In this document: piece by piece, positions 37,893 to 48,048 of the stretch | Layout of the letters: every line of letters starts with the position of its first letter | Position numbering within the stretch: position 1 is the first letter of the stretch | Assembly: GCA_030828505.1 (NCBI GenBank) | Contig: JAURCJ010000007.1 | Coordinates: forward strand, 28,033-92,032 | Origin: Alphaproteobacteria bacterium | GTDB lineage: Bacteria > Pseudomonadota > Alphaproteobacteria > TMED109 | Direction: 5' to 3' | DNA length: 64,000 nt | Translations under genes and position numbers: made by a program | Notes under the pieces: model-generated | Seen by the model: only the letters and a program-made list of their open reading frames with translations | Database searches by the model: none | What the model was told of the DNA's origin: nothing

Positions 37893-40800
37893 ATGTTTTA
37901 TTCTATTATCAGATTATCAATATTTAGGCCACTTATAATCATAGCATTTATGGGTCTTCTTACTTTATTCTGTGCTTGGAAATTATTTTTTACATCTTTA
38001 GATATATTTCCTGAATTTTCTCCAAAATTGGTTATTATACAAACTGAAGCAAAAGGTTTATCTACTGAACAAGTAGAAAATAAAGTTACAAGACCACTTG
38101 AGTCTTATCTATCTGGTATTCCAAACATAGAATTTATGAGATCTGAGTCAATTGCAGGTTTATCAGTTATAACTTTAACTTTTAAAGAAAAAACAAAACA
38201 TAGTGTTAATAGACAACTAGTTTTAGAGAGGTTGAATGGTGTAAAAAATATACTTCCAAATAATGCTAATAGACCTAATATAATGCCTTTAGCTTCTTCT
38301 GCCGCTACAATAATGACAATTGGTTTTACTTCGAAAGATAAAAATTTATTAGATTTAAGAACTTTTATAGACCAGCATGTTTCTCCTTCTTTATTATCAG
38401 TTGATGGTGTAGCTGATGTCAATGTATTTGGTGGAGAGCAAAAACAATTAAGCATAATTTTGGATAGAGACAAGTTGATCCAATATTCTATTAGTATTGA
38501 AGATATAATTCATAATATTGAAGCAGCTAATTTATTTATATCCGGCTCATTAAATACAACAAATCAAGAATTACAGGTAACCTCAAATAATATATATCCA
38601 TTTGAAAAATTTAAAAATATAAATATTTTAAGTGAAAATGGCCAATATTTTAATATTAAAGATATTGCTACAATAAATTTTACTTCTTCTAAACAAATTA
38701 GTAAGGCCAGTATTGAAGCTGAGGATGGTATAATAGTTATGGTTATAGGACAGCTAAATGCAGATACTGTCGCAGTTACAAAGTCAATAGATAATGCATT
38801 AAATAAGTTAGATATTTTAATAAAAAGTAATAATATTGAAATTCATGATCAAATTTTTAGGCCAGCCAATTATATACAAAAAAGTTTACATAGTATTTTA
38901 GACCATCTGGCTATTGGAGGATTATTAGTATTAATTGTTTTAATTATTTTTATGTCAAATATAAAAGCAGCATTAATTTCTGCTTTAGCAATACCAATTT
39001 CTTTAATATTAGCAGCTATATTAACTTTAAGTACCGGAACAAGCCTAAATATAATGGTTATAGGTGGTTTAGCAATTGCATTAGGTGAGGTAGTTGATGA
39101 TGCTATTATTGATGTTGAAAATATTTTAAGAAGGCTAAGAGAAAATAGTAAACTTAAAAAACCAATTAATAGTTTAAAAGTTATTTATAAAGCGTCACTG
39201 GAGGTCAGAGGTTCAGTCATTTATGCCTCGTTAATAGTAATGTTGGTATTTGTTCCGCTACTTTTATTGTCTGGAGTTGTAGGCAGAATGTTTGCTCCTT
39301 TAGGAATAGCATATATATTAGCAATTTTTTCTTCATTAATTTCTGCTCTAACACTTACTCCAGCATTATCAAGTATCAGTTTTAATAAATATGCAGAAAA
39401 AAAAGAACCAATTGTAATAAGATTAATAGTTCCTTTTTATAAAAAGATATTATCTTATATAACTTATTTTCCAAAGTTTTTTTCAATTAGTACTCTTATC
39501 CTTTGCTTATCTGGGCTATTTCTTATTCCTAAATTAATACTTGGTTTCCTACCAGAATTAAGGGAAGGGCATTTTATGATACATACATCATCTCTTACCG
39601 GCACATCTTTATCCGAAACTATGAGGATTGGAGAGAATATTACTAAAAATATTTTACAAATTGATGGTGTAAAAACCATGTCTCAGTGGGCGGGAAGAGC
39701 TGAAAGGGGAGCTGATACTTTTGGAAGTCATTATTCGGAGTTTGAAGTAGAGTTATATGATTTAAGTGGAGAAAAACAACAAATAGTATTTGATAAGATG
39801 AGAGAAATTTTAACGAATACGCCAGGAATTTCTTTTGAGGCAAATTCCTTTTTAATAGAACGAGTGGATGAAACCTCCTCAGGTTTTACCTCGCCTATCG
39901 TTATTCAAATATTTGGAGATAATTTAGCTGATATTGATATTGCAAGTAATAAAATTTATCATAAATTATTAGATAATAAATTTCTTACAGATGTTCACTT
40001 AAAATCAATTCTTGCAAAACCTCAAATTAATATTGAGCTTGATAATCAATTATTAGCGTTAAATAATATTTCGTTGAATGAAGCAAAATTGTTTATTAAT
40101 GCTGCTATAGATGGAATAGAAATAGATACTTATTATGAGGACGTTGTAAGGATACCTATAATTCTCTCATATAAAAAAGATAGTTATTTAAATCATATTG
40201 ACTACTTAAATAATTTAGTTTTATTTAATAGTTTTGGGCAACCAGTAAAGCTTAGTGATATTTCGAATGTATCTATGACTGAGGGTAGATATAATATTTA
40301 TCATGATTCAGGAAGAAGGGTGCAAATAATAACTATAAAGCCTTCAGGTAATGCTTCAGATAGGGCCTTAAAAGAAGTAAGTAGTATTTTAGAAAAAGTT
40401 AACTTAGGAAAAAATATATATACTAATATAACTGGAAGTGCAGTAGAAGGTAAGAGAGCTCGCAACGAATTAATAATTACTTCATTACTAATTTTAATTG
40501 CAGTCTTATTTCTTGTCCTTATAGCTATTGGAAATTTAAAAAATACTTTTTTAATTTTAATAAACTTACCTTTTGCTTTAATTGGCGGCGTAATTGCTGC
40601 TATAATGGGAGGAGGGCTACTTTCAATTGGCTCTATTGTTGGCTTTGTAACATTATTTGGTATTACATTGAGAAATTCTATAATGCTTGTATCTCATTTC
40701 CAATATTTAGTATTTATTAATGGCTTAGAATGGAATGCAAGAACTGCTATTAGAGGAGCATCAGAAAGGTTACCATCTATTCTTATGACAGGATTAGTTA

Positions 40801-40970
40801 CAGGATTGGCAATGCTTCCCATTGCTTTTGATGCGGATAATGCTGGAAGAGAAATAATGGGTCCAATGGCATCTATAATTATTGGGGGATTAACGACTTC
40901 TACTGTCTTAAATTTACTTATACTTCCCGCTTTTATGTTGGCTTTTGGTTCTTTTAAAAAAAATAAATAA
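37893..40970 (+). CDS. Heavy-metal RND efflux pump (HME class, motif of the nickel-type HME5 group)
   Basis: Proton-driven inner-membrane pump of about 1025 residues, full length, with 12 predicted membrane helices and two large periplasmic loops. Transmembrane segment 4 reads ALGEVVDDAIIDVEN at residues 396-410, with Asp402, Asp403, Asp407 and Glu409; this fits the published HME5 pattern AxGxxxDxAxxDxEN rather than the DFG (Zn/Co/Cd) or AxGxxxDAAxxMxEN (Cu/Ag) patterns. HME5 members have been tied to nickel. The second half includes GLLSIGSIVGFVTLFGITLRN typical of HME pumps. Terminal gene of the kinase-channel-adaptor-pump operon. The substrate remains a motif-based inference. Confidence 0.88.
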   Translation: MFYSIIRLSIFRPLIIIAFMGLLTLFCAWKLFFTSLDIFPEFSPKLVIIQTEAKGLSTEQVENKVTRPLESYLSGIPNIEFMRSESIAGLSVITLTFKEKTKHSVNRQLVLERLNGVKNILPNNANRPNIMPLASSAATIMTIGFTSKDKNLLDLRTFIDQHVSPSLLSVDGVADVNVFGGEQKQLSIILDRDKLIQYSISIEDIIHNIEAANLFISGSLNTTNQELQVTSNNIYPFEKFKNINILSENGQYFNIKDIATINFTSSKQISKASIEAEDGIIVMVIGQLNADTVAVTKSIDNALNKLDILIKSNNIEIHDQIFRPANYIQKSLHSILDHLAIGGLLVLIVLIIFMSNIKAALISALAIPISLILAAILTLSTGTSLNIMVIGGLAIALGEVVDDAIIDVENILRRLRENSKLKKPINSLKVIYKASLEVRGSVIYASLIVMLVFVPLLLLSGVVGRMFAPLGIAYILAIFSSLISALTLTPALSSISFNKYAEKKEPIVIRLIVPFYKKILSYITYFPKFFSISTLILCLSGLFLIPKLILGFLPELREGHFMIHTSSLTGTSLSETMRIGENITKNILQIDGVKTMSQWAGRAERGADTFGSHYSEFEVELYDLSGEKQQIVFDKMREILTNTPGISFEANSFLIERVDETSSGFTSPIVIQIFGDNLADIDIASNKIYHKLLDNKFLTDVHLKSILAKPQINIELDNQLLALNNISLNEAKLFINAAIDGIEIDTYYEDVVRIPIILSYKKDSYLNHIDYLNNLVLFNSFGQPVKLSDISNVSMTEGRYNIYHDSGRRVQIITIKPSGNASDRALKEVSSILEKVNLGKNIYTNITGSAVEGKRARNELIITSLLILIAVLFLVLIAIGNLKNTFLILINLPFALIGGVIAAIMGGGLLSIGSIVGFVTLFGITLRNSIMLVSHFQYLVFINGLEWNARTAIRGASERLPSILMTGLVTGLAMLPIAFDADNAGREIMGPMASIIIGGLTTSTVLNLLILPAFMLAFGSFKKNK

Positions 40971-40978
40971 TATAATAT

Positions 40979-41965
40979 TTAAGCTGCTGCTTCGGTAATT
41001 TCATCAAGTTGTGAAGCTAAATCATAAATACTATTTATAGATATTTTATTATTAGCAACTTCATTTAATTGTTGTTTCCAAACTTTTGATCCTTGAATTC
41101 CATAAAATAAATTAAATAGCGGTCTAACTAATCTTCTTTGCGAATGTCCCATGCTAATATATTTATTTGCATGTTTTAGATACTTATTAATTATTGATGA
41201 TCTGGATATATTGTTTTTATCATTATAAAATAATTCATCTGCTTCACTAAACATCCATGGATTGTCCCATGCCGCTCTGCCAATCATACTTCCATCAAAA
41301 GAATTTAGATGCCACTTTGCTTCAAGTAGATTTTTAACACCACCGTTTATTATTATATCCATCTCATTAAATTTTTTTTTTATTCTTTTCACTCTATCAT
41401 AATTTAAAGGAGGAATTGTTCTATTTTCGTGAGGGCTAAGACCAGAAAGTATAGCAATACGAGCATGAATTATTACAGTCTTTACATTTCTAGTATATAA
41501 TTCTGAAATAAATTCTTCTAAAAAATTATCTGTATCAAAGTTATCTAGTCCTATTCTAGTTTTTATAGTAATAGGTATATCTGTTTCTTCTCTAATTGCA
41601 GTAATCATTTTTCCAACTTTTTTAGGTTCTTTCATTAGGCACGCACCAAAATTGCCATTAACAACTTTATTAGAAGGACAGCCACAATTAATATTAATTT
41701 CTTGAAATTTTTCTTTTGAAAATATCTTTGCAGCTTTTTGTGCTAAAATAGGATCAGAACATCCTATTTGTAATGCTATAGGATTCTGACAGTCATCTTC
41801 AATCATGAATCTTTTATTTTGATCATGTATAATAGTATTTACATTTATCATTTCGGTATATAGGAGTGTATTTTTAGAAATCAGTCTCATTAAATTTCTA
41901 AAATGCAAGTCCGTTCTATCCATCATAGGGGCTATAGATAAAATATTAGAATTTATATTTTTCAT
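40979..41965 (-). CDS. dusA: tRNA-dihydrouridine synthase A
   Basis: FMN enzyme that reduces U20/U20a in the tRNA D-loop. 328 residues. Opening SIAPMMDRTDLHFR, catalytic loop NINCGCPSNKV with Cys96, FMN/phosphate contacts HARIAILSGLSPHENR and ING-GV, and FDGSMIGRAAWDNPW. The HARxAxLxGLSPxxNR segment distinguishes DusA from DusB/C. A T10 run (A10 in the coding strand) is present near base 41372 in a Lys-rich stretch. Lies 4 bases after hemB in the same direction. Confidence 0.94.
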   Translation of the reverse strand: MKNINSNILSIAPMMDRTDLHFRNLMRLISKNTLLYTEMINVNTIIHDQNKRFMIEDDCQNPIALQIGCSDPILAQKAAKIFSKEKFQEININCGCPSNKVVNGNFGACLMKEPKKVGKMITAIREETDIPITIKTRIGLDNFDTDNFLEEFISELYTRNVKTVIIHARIAILSGLSPHENRTIPPLNYDRVKRIKKKFNEMDIIINGGVKNLLEAKWHLNSFDGSMIGRAAWDNPWMFSEADELFYNDKNNISRSSIINKYLKHANKYISMGHSQRRLVRPLFNLFYGIQGSKVWKQQLNEVANNKISINSIYDLASQLDEITEAAA

Positions 41966-41969
41966 ATTG

Positions 41970-42977
41970 CTAACCTTTTTGAATTAATTTGGCTGCTTCC
42001 AAAGCAAAATATGTTAATATACCATCTGCCCCAGCTCTTTTAAAACAAGTCAAAGATTCTAATATAGTTTTATCCTTATCTAAATATTGATTATTAATAG
42101 CTGACATTATCATAGAGTATTCACCAGATACTTGATAAGCAAACGTTGGCATTTTAAATGTATCTTTTATTCTATATATTATATCTAAATAAGGCATGCC
42201 TGGTTTAACCATAACCATATCCGCACCCTCAGATATATCAAGACTTACCTCTCTTAAAGCTTCATTAGAATTAGTAAAATCCATTTGATAACTTTTTTTT
42301 GATTTACTACTTAGGTTTGATTCTGAACCTATTGCATTCCTAAATGGCCCATAGAAAGATGAAGCATATTTGGCCGCATAAGACATTATTTGAGTATTAA
42401 TAAAGCCTTCCTTATCCAATTTTTTTCTTATTGCATTTACTCTTCCATCCATCATATCACTTGGTGCGATAACATCAGAGCCTGCTTTTGCTTGAATTAA
42501 TGCTTGTTCACATAATATATATAATGTTTCATCATTTAAAATTTCATTATTTTTTAATATTCCGTCATGGCCGTGAGAAGTATATGGATCTAATGCAACA
42601 TCAGTAATTACACCTATATCTGAAATATTTTCCTTAATTAGTCTTGTAGTTCTACATATAATATTATCTTCGTTAAGGGCTTCTGTTCCTATATCATCTT
42701 TAAGAGATGAATTAGTCTCTGGAAATAATGCTATAGCAGGTAGACCTAGTTCCTTTGCTTCTTGAACAATTTCAACAATTTGCATTATTGGAATTCTATC
42801 TATTCCAGGCATAGAATTTATGGCGGTTTTTATTTCAGAGTCAGTTACAAAAATAGGTAATATTAAATCATTTATACTAATATTATTTTCTTTTACTAAA
42901 CGTCTGCTCCAACTACTTAGTCTGTTTCTTCTCATTCTTGTATTTGGGAATGAAGCATTATTTATATTATTATTCAT
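41970..42977 (-). CDS. hemB: Delta-aminolevulinic acid dehydratase (porphobilinogen synthase)
   Basis: Joins two 5-aminolevulinate molecules to porphobilinogen in heme synthesis. 335 residues. The metal region reads DVALDPYTSHGHDGI, with Asp in place of the three zinc cysteines, so the enzyme is of the magnesium-dependent type usual in alphaproteobacteria. Catalytic lysines lie in AAKYASSFYGPFRNA context and in MVKPGMPYLD. Divergent from the acyl-CoA dehydrogenase gene across 127 bases that hold no recognisable element beyond A+T-rich promoter-like sequence. Confidence 0.95.
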   Translation of the reverse strand: MNNNINNASFPNTRMRRNRLSSWSRRLVKENNISINDLILPIFVTDSEIKTAINSMPGIDRIPIMQIVEIVQEAKELGLPAIALFPETNSSLKDDIGTEALNEDNIICRTTRLIKENISDIGVITDVALDPYTSHGHDGILKNNEILNDETLYILCEQALIQAKAGSDVIAPSDMMDGRVNAIRKKLDKEGFINTQIMSYAAKYASSFYGPFRNAIGSESNLSSKSKKSYQMDFTNSNEALREVSLDISEGADMVMVKPGMPYLDIIYRIKDTFKMPTFAYQVSGEYSMIMSAINNQYLDKDKTILESLTCFKRAGADGILTYFALEAAKLIQKG

Positions 42978-43104
42978 AATTATTTCCTAAATAATAAGAC
43001 TATACTATATTATATTAGTGTATTTTTACAAAATTCTTGTATCTTAATAACAAGTTTAGTCAAGAAATACATTTATTATAATTAATAAGCTTATAGGAAT
43101 AAAT

Positions 43105-44247
43105 ATGGATTTTACACTTAGTAATGAGCAAATTGCAATTAAATCTATGGTTCAATCTTTTGCAAAAGAAAAAATGCAGCCTTATGCCAATAAATGGGAT
43201 CAAGAAAAAATACTACCAGTAGATGTTTTAAAAGAAGCAGCAAAGTTAGGTTTGGGTGGCATTTACATACCAGAAAAATTAGGAGGTACAAGTCTTGGGC
43301 GATTAGAGGCTGCTATTATATTTGAAGAATTATCTACAGCATGTCCTTCAACTGCTGCTTTTTTATCTATTCATAATATGGCGACATGGATGATATCAAA
43401 ATATGGCTCTGATTATCATTTTAAAAACTATTTACCTAAATTGTTATCAATGGATTCTATAGCCTCTTATTGCTTAACAGAACCCGGATCTGGTTCAGAT
43501 GCAGCCGCTTTGAGAACCTCAGCTAAGAAGGATGGTGATTATTTTATACTAAATGGATCTAAGGCATTTATTTCGGGAGCAACTCTATCAGATGTATACT
43601 TAACTATGGTTAGAACAGGAGATGAAAGTCCTAATGGTATATCTTGTATGATAGTGGATAAAAATTCTGAAGGATTATCTTTTGGTAAATTAGAAAGTAA
43701 AATGGGATGGAATTCCCAACCTACAGCGCAAGTAATATTTGATAACTGTAAAGTTCCAATAAAAAATTTAATTGGAAAAGAAGGAGATGGTTTTAAAATT
43801 GCAATGCAAGGATTAGATGGTGGCAGAATTAATATTGCTTCTTGTTCAATTGGCGCTGCTAAAGAATGTTTGGAAAAATCTTTGACTTATGTAAATGAAA
43901 GAACGCAGTTTGGTAAAAAAATAAGTGATTTTCAAGCTACTCAATTTAAATTAGCTGATATGGCTACCCAATTAGAGGCTGCAAGATTAATGGTGTTTAA
44001 AGCCGCGTCAGAATTAGATAATCTTGGACAAGAAACGACTAAAATATGTGCTATGGCAAAAAGGTTTGCTACTGATATAGGATTTGCAATTTGTAACGAA
44101 GCCCTACAATTACATGGTGGCTATGGATATTTATCTGAATATCAAATAGAACGATATGTACGAGACCTACGTGTTCATCAAATTTTAGAGGGTACTAATG
44201 AAGTAATGAGAGTAATTATTTCTAGAGCACTATTAAATAATAGATAG
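43105..44247 (+). CDS. Acyl-CoA dehydrogenase, probably isobutyryl-CoA dehydrogenase
   Basis: FAD flavoenzyme introducing a C2-C3 double bond; context says isobutyryl-CoA from valine. 380 residues. Seen: CLTEPGSGSDAAALRT (FAD/substrate), SGATLSDVYLTMVRTG, the dehydrogenase signature QLHGGYGYLSEYQIERYVRD, and the catalytic Glu in ILEGTNEVMR. 8 bases upstream of the 3-hydroxyisobutyryl-CoA hydrolase gene and followed by mmsB, so three consecutive valine-breakdown steps with only the crotonase step missing nearby. Other short branched-chain acyl-CoAs are possible substrates. Confidence 0.87.
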   Translation: MDFTLSNEQIAIKSMVQSFAKEKMQPYANKWDQEKILPVDVLKEAAKLGLGGIYIPEKLGGTSLGRLEAAIIFEELSTACPSTAAFLSIHNMATWMISKYGSDYHFKNYLPKLLSMDSIASYCLTEPGSGSDAAALRTSAKKDGDYFILNGSKAFISGATLSDVYLTMVRTGDESPNGISCMIVDKNSEGLSFGKLESKMGWNSQPTAQVIFDNCKVPIKNLIGKEGDGFKIAMQGLDGGRINIASCSIGAAKECLEKSLTYVNERTQFGKKISDFQATQFKLADMATQLEAARLMVFKAASELDNLGQETTKICAMAKRFATDIGFAICNEALQLHGGYGYLSEYQIERYVRDLRVHQILEGTNEVMRVIISRALLNNR

Positions 44248-44255
44248 GTATTATC

Positions 44256-45293
44256 ATGACTGTAAAATATGAGTTGAAAGAAAATGCAGCTATTTTAACT
44301 CTCACTAGAGAAAGGTATTTAAATACTTTAACTTTAGAAATGATAGAAAAAATAGATAAGTATCTAAGAAATATTGCAAAAAATAAAAATATTCATATGG
44401 TCATATTTAAGGGAGAAGGAAAAAAATCCTTTTGTGCAGGTGGTGATGTAAAAAGTTTTTATGAAGAGAAATATAAGAATACTAATATATTAAGAAAAAA
44501 TTTCTTTTATAAAGAATATAAATTAAATTATTTAATAAGAAAATATAATAAACCAATAATTTCTCTAGTTAATGGAATATGTATGGGAGGAGGAGTTGGT
44601 ATTGCTATGCATAGTAATTTAACTATTGTATCCGAAAATGTTACATTTGCTATGCCAGAGACCGCTATAGGGCTATTTCCTGATGTTGGTTCTGGCTATA
44701 TTTTATCCAAAATAAAAGATAATATCGGTATATACTTAGGTTTAACTGGAAAAAGGTTAAATAGTTCTGATTTAATAGAATTGAAACTAGCTGATTATTG
44801 CATACAATATGAAGATTTTGAAAAAATTGAAAATTTACTAGTAAAAATTAAAACAAAAACATCCATTCGAAAAATTATAAAAAAATATGCAATTAGAACT
44901 GATTCACTTTTATTTCCTTCTTTAAATAAAAATATATCGCAAACTTTTAAATATAAATCAGTTGAAGATATTATTTCATCATTAAAAACATTTAAAGAAA
45001 AATGGGCAGTAGAAGCACTTGGTGCTTTAGAAAAAAATTCTCCTACTAGTCTTAAAATAACTCTAAAACAAATTAATCTTGCAAAAAACCTATCTTTAAG
45101 AGATGAATTAATTATGGAGTATAGGTTATCTCAGGCTTGTATGGCAGGAGTTGACTTTTATGAGGGAGTTAGGTCTGTTTTAGTAGATAAAGATTTTAAT
45201 GCTAAATGGAGTCCAAAGTTATTAAAAGATGTAGATAATAAATTAGTTTTATTGCATTTTAAGCCTCTAGGTAAAGATGATTTAACAATATAG
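44256..45293 (+). CDS. 3-hydroxyisobutyryl-CoA hydrolase (HIBCH-like, crotonase fold)
   Basis: Releases free 3-hydroxyisobutyrate from its CoA ester in valine breakdown. 345 residues, the HIBCH length and longer than simple enoyl-CoA hydratases. Oxyanion hole SFCAGGDVKSFYEE and GICMGGGVGIAMH; the HIBCH-specific MPETAIGLFPDVGSGY holds the catalytic Glu and Asp. Flanked by acyl-CoA dehydrogenase and mmsB, which confirms the pathway. ATG start. Confidence 0.9.
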   Translation: MTVKYELKENAAILTLTRERYLNTLTLEMIEKIDKYLRNIAKNKNIHMVIFKGEGKKSFCAGGDVKSFYEEKYKNTNILRKNFFYKEYKLNYLIRKYNKPIISLVNGICMGGGVGIAMHSNLTIVSENVTFAMPETAIGLFPDVGSGYILSKIKDNIGIYLGLTGKRLNSSDLIELKLADYCIQYEDFEKIENLLVKIKTKTSIRKIIKKYAIRTDSLLFPSLNKNISQTFKYKSVEDIISSLKTFKEKWAVEALGALEKNSPTSLKITLKQINLAKNLSLRDELIMEYRLSQACMAGVDFYEGVRSVLVDKDFNAKWSPKLLKDVDNKLVLLHFKPLGKDDLTI

Positions 45294-45306
45294 TAAAGGA
45301 TTAGTT

Positions 45307-46194
45307 ATGAATATAGGGTTTATTGGTCTAGGTAATATGGGCAAAGGTATGGCATTAAATTTAGTTAAGGCTAAACATGAAGTTAAAGTATATGACATCA
45401 ATCCTGATGCAGTGAATTATTTAAATTCTAATGGATGTACTGGGTGTAAAGATATTGCTAATACTGTATCTAACGTTGATATAGTAATATCTATGTTACC
45501 TGAGGGTTCACATGTTAGCGAAGTATATTTAAGTAAAAATGGAGTAATTGAATCTGCTAATAATAATACTTTATTAATAGAATGCTCAACCATTGATGTT
45601 GAAACTATAAAGAATGTTGGCGAAGTTGCATATAATAATAAAATGAAAATTATTGATGCTCCTGTATCAGGAGGAATAGTAGGAGCAGATAACGGAACTT
45701 TGACATTTATGGTAGGAGGTAAGAAAGATAGCTTTAATAAAGCCTATCCTATATTAAATAATATGGGAAAAAATGTTATTCATGCTGGTGAATTAGGAGC
45801 AGGGTTAGCTGTAAAAATATGTAATAATATGATTTTAGGTGCTACTATGATCCTATTAGGAGAGTCATTTACTATGGCTAAGAAATTAGGGTTAGATCAA
45901 AAAAAATTTTTTGATATAAGTTCTAAAGCTACAGGAATGTCTTGGGCCATGTTAAATCATTTACCCGTAGCAAATATTATTGAAACATCTGCTGCAAATA
46001 ATGGTTTTAAACCAGGTTTTGCGGCAGATATGATGTTGAAAGATTTATCATTAGCTCAATCAGCAGCTACTTCAGTTGGTATTAAAACTCCTATTGGAAT
46101 GGAAGCCTTAAATATGTATAAGAAATTTGTAAGACAAGGTAATGGATCTTTAGATTACTCTGCAATAATAAAGTTGATTGAAGATAATAGTTGA
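45307..46194 (+). CDS. mmsB: 3-hydroxyisobutyrate dehydrogenase
   Basis: NAD-dependent oxidation of 3-hydroxyisobutyrate to methylmalonate semialdehyde. 295 residues. N-terminal GFIGLGNMGKGMALNL nucleotide loop, DAPVSGGIVGADNGTLTFMVGG substrate segment, and catalytic Lys in AVKICNNMILG. Terminal gene of the valine cluster; mmsA is not in the window. Its stop directly abuts that of the convergent glutaryl-CoA dehydrogenase gene. Confidence 0.92.
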   Translation: MNIGFIGLGNMGKGMALNLVKAKHEVKVYDINPDAVNYLNSNGCTGCKDIANTVSNVDIVISMLPEGSHVSEVYLSKNGVIESANNNTLLIECSTIDVETIKNVGEVAYNNKMKIIDAPVSGGIVGADNGTLTFMVGGKKDSFNKAYPILNNMGKNVIHAGELGAGLAVKICNNMILGATMILLGESFTMAKKLGLDQKKFFDISSKATGMSWAMLNHLPVANIIETSAANNGFKPGFAADMMLKDLSLAQSAATSVGIKTPIGMEALNMYKKFVRQGNGSLDYSAIIKLIEDNS

Positions 46195-47409
46195 TTAAAA
46201 AGAAGCTATGCCTGTTTGAGAACGTCCAAGTATTAAGGCATGGATATCATGCGTGCCCTCATAGGTGTTAACAGCTTCTAAATTCATAACATGTCTGATT
46301 ACATGATATTCATCACTGACCCCGTTGGCCCCATGCATATCTCTTGCCGTGCGAGCTATTTCAAGCGCTTTTCCGGTACTATTTCTTTTAATTAGAGACA
46401 CCATATCAGGTGTTGATCTTCCTTCATCTTTCAATCTACCTACTCTTAAACTACCTTGTAAGGCTAAGCTTATATCGGTTTGCATATCAGCTAATTTTTT
46501 TTGTATAAGTTGATTTGCGGCTAGAGGTTTGCCAAATTGTTGTCTGTCTAAAGTATATTGTAATGCAGCGTGCCAACAATATTCAGCAGCACCTAATGCT
46601 CCCCAAGCTATACCATATCTAGCAGAGTCAAGACATGAAAAAGGTCCTTTAAAAGACTTTACTTCCGGAAGTTTATTCTCTTCTGGTACAAACACATCAG
46701 ACAAGTGTATCATTCCAGTTGTAGAAGACCTTAGAGAAAATTTTCCTTTAATACTAGGAGTGTCTAAACCTTTAAATCCTCTTTCAACAATAAAGCCTCT
46801 TAATATATTTTGCTCATCTTTGGCCCAAATGATTAAAATATCGGCAATAGGGGAATTTGTAATCCAATTTTTTGATCCATTAAGAATATATCCACCTTTA
46901 GTAGCAATAGCCTTTGTTTCCATACTGCCTGGATCTGAGCCGTGATTTGGTTCAGTTAGACCAAACGCACCAATAAATTCTCCTGATGCTAGCTTTGGCA
47001 AAAAACGCTCTTTTTGTTCTTTTGAACCAAAAGTATAAATTGGATGCATTACAAGACTTGATTGTACACTCATACATGATCTATAACTTGAGTCTACTCT
47101 CTCAATTTCTCTTGCAATTAAGCCGTATGCTACATATGATACTCCAGGACAATCATACCCCTTGATAGTTGAACCTAATAAGCCTAATTCTCCCATTTCT
47201 TTAAAAATATTTTTATCAAAGGTTTCATTTCTGTTATTATCTAAAACCCTAGTTATCAATTTATCCTGTGCATAATTTGCAGCAGTATCTTTGATCATAT
47301 TTTCTTCTTCTGTTAACTGTTCATTAAATAGAAAAATGTCGGACCAAGATGATGCCCTATAATCTTGTTTATTTAATTCTGTTAGTTTTTTATCTGTAAC
47401 TGTTGACAT
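46195..47409 (-). CDS. gcdH: Glutaryl-CoA dehydrogenase
   Basis: FAD enzyme that oxidises and decarboxylates glutaryl-CoA to crotonyl-CoA in lysine/tryptophan breakdown. 404 residues. [17 protein letters not shown] is the family form of the FAD segment; [18 protein letters not shown] and [17 protein letters not shown] with the catalytic Glu and the carboxylate-binding Arg set it apart from other acyl-CoA dehydrogenases. Convergent with mmsB, with zero spacing. A secreted unknown lies behind it at 9 bases. Confidence 0.93.
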   Translation of the reverse strand: MSTVTDKKLTELNKQDYRASSWSDIFLFNEQLTEEENMIKDTAANYAQDKLITRVLDNNRNETFDKNIFKEMGELGLLGSTIKGYDCPGVSYVAYGLIAREIERVDSSYRSCMSVQSSLVMHPIYTFGSKEQKERFLPKLASGEFIGAFGLTEPNHGSDPGSMETKAIATKGGYILNGSKNWITNSPIADILIIWAKDEQNILRGFIVERGFKGLDTPSIKGKFSLRSSTTGMIHLSDVFVPEENKLPEVKSFKGPFSCLDSARYGIAWGALGAAEYCWHAALQYTLDRQQFGKPLAANQLIQKKLADMQTDISLALQGSLRVGRLKDEGRSTPDMVSLIKRNSTGKALEIARTARDMHGANGVSDEYHVIRHVMNLEAVNTYEGTHDIHALILGRSQTGIASF

Positions 47410-47418
47410 TACTTATCC

Positions 47419-48042
47419 TTATTTATCTAGAGAAAAGCTATCTGCAATTTCAAGAACTTTTCTAATTCTTATATTATTTAGAGCACTTGCGGAAATATAG
47501 TAGTATACATTATTAATTTTTTGAAGTCTCAACACCAAATAAAATTTAAAACCTCCGATTGGATACATACAATATAATTGACTAAATTGACCTTCACTAT
47601 TGAACCCTTTATTTATTTTATCACAAAACCAGTCAGGGTATAATACAGCATTCTTTATCGTGTCATCAATTGCAGGGATAGATGATCTTATACTATCAAA
47701 TAAAGTATCTCTAATTGGGCTATCAGGTCCTCTTATTAGTCGCTCTACGTCAACTATATAGTGAATTTCTTTCTGTAATCTATCATATATCCAATCCTCA
47801 GAATTAAAATCACTGTTTTTTAATTTATACAAATTTAACCAAGTGTAGTTACTAAAAAAATTCTCTTTTGGTTTAATTGTTATTATTCCAGTTAGAGAAT
47901 CATTATAATCAAGGACTAATGCTTTTTCTTCAAAATCATTAGGAAATATAAATTTTTCAAGATAGTCATTAGCAAAACATATAGAAAAATTAAAAAAAAA
48001 TATAAAATATATTATATAAGATATTGATTTATATAACTTCAT
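47419..48042 (-). CDS. Secreted protein of unknown function, 207 residues
   Basis: Not recognised. Strong signal peptide (IIYFIFFFNFSICFAN, cleavage near 25) gives a periplasmic protein of about 180 residues. The mature part alternates beta-like stretches (LTGIITIKP, FKFYLVLRLQ, YYYISASALNNI) with helices; a RGPDSPIRDTLFDSIRSSIPAIDD stretch is the most distinctive. Two Cys in the second half (FCDK, YCMYP) may form a disulfide. An A9 run encodes part of the Phe-rich signal peptide. It is between gcdH and a dihydroorotase-like gene on the same strand with 6- to 9-base gaps. Confidence 0.6.
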   Translation of the reverse strand: MKLYKSISYIIYFIFFFNFSICFANDYLEKFIFPNDFEEKALVLDYNDSLTGIITIKPKENFFSNYTWLNLYKLKNSDFNSEDWIYDRLQKEIHYIVDVERLIRGPDSPIRDTLFDSIRSSIPAIDDTIKNAVLYPDWFCDKINKGFNSEGQFSQLYCMYPIGGFKFYLVLRLQKINNVYYYISASALNNIRIRKVLEIADSFSLDK

Positions 48043-48048
48043 AACTAA

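Noticed and set aside
41372..41381. A10/T10 run in dusA as a phase-variation switch
   Set aside because: dusA is a housekeeping gene and the run encodes a Lys-rich stretch expected from the base composition; kept only as a caution against over-reading runs elsewhere.
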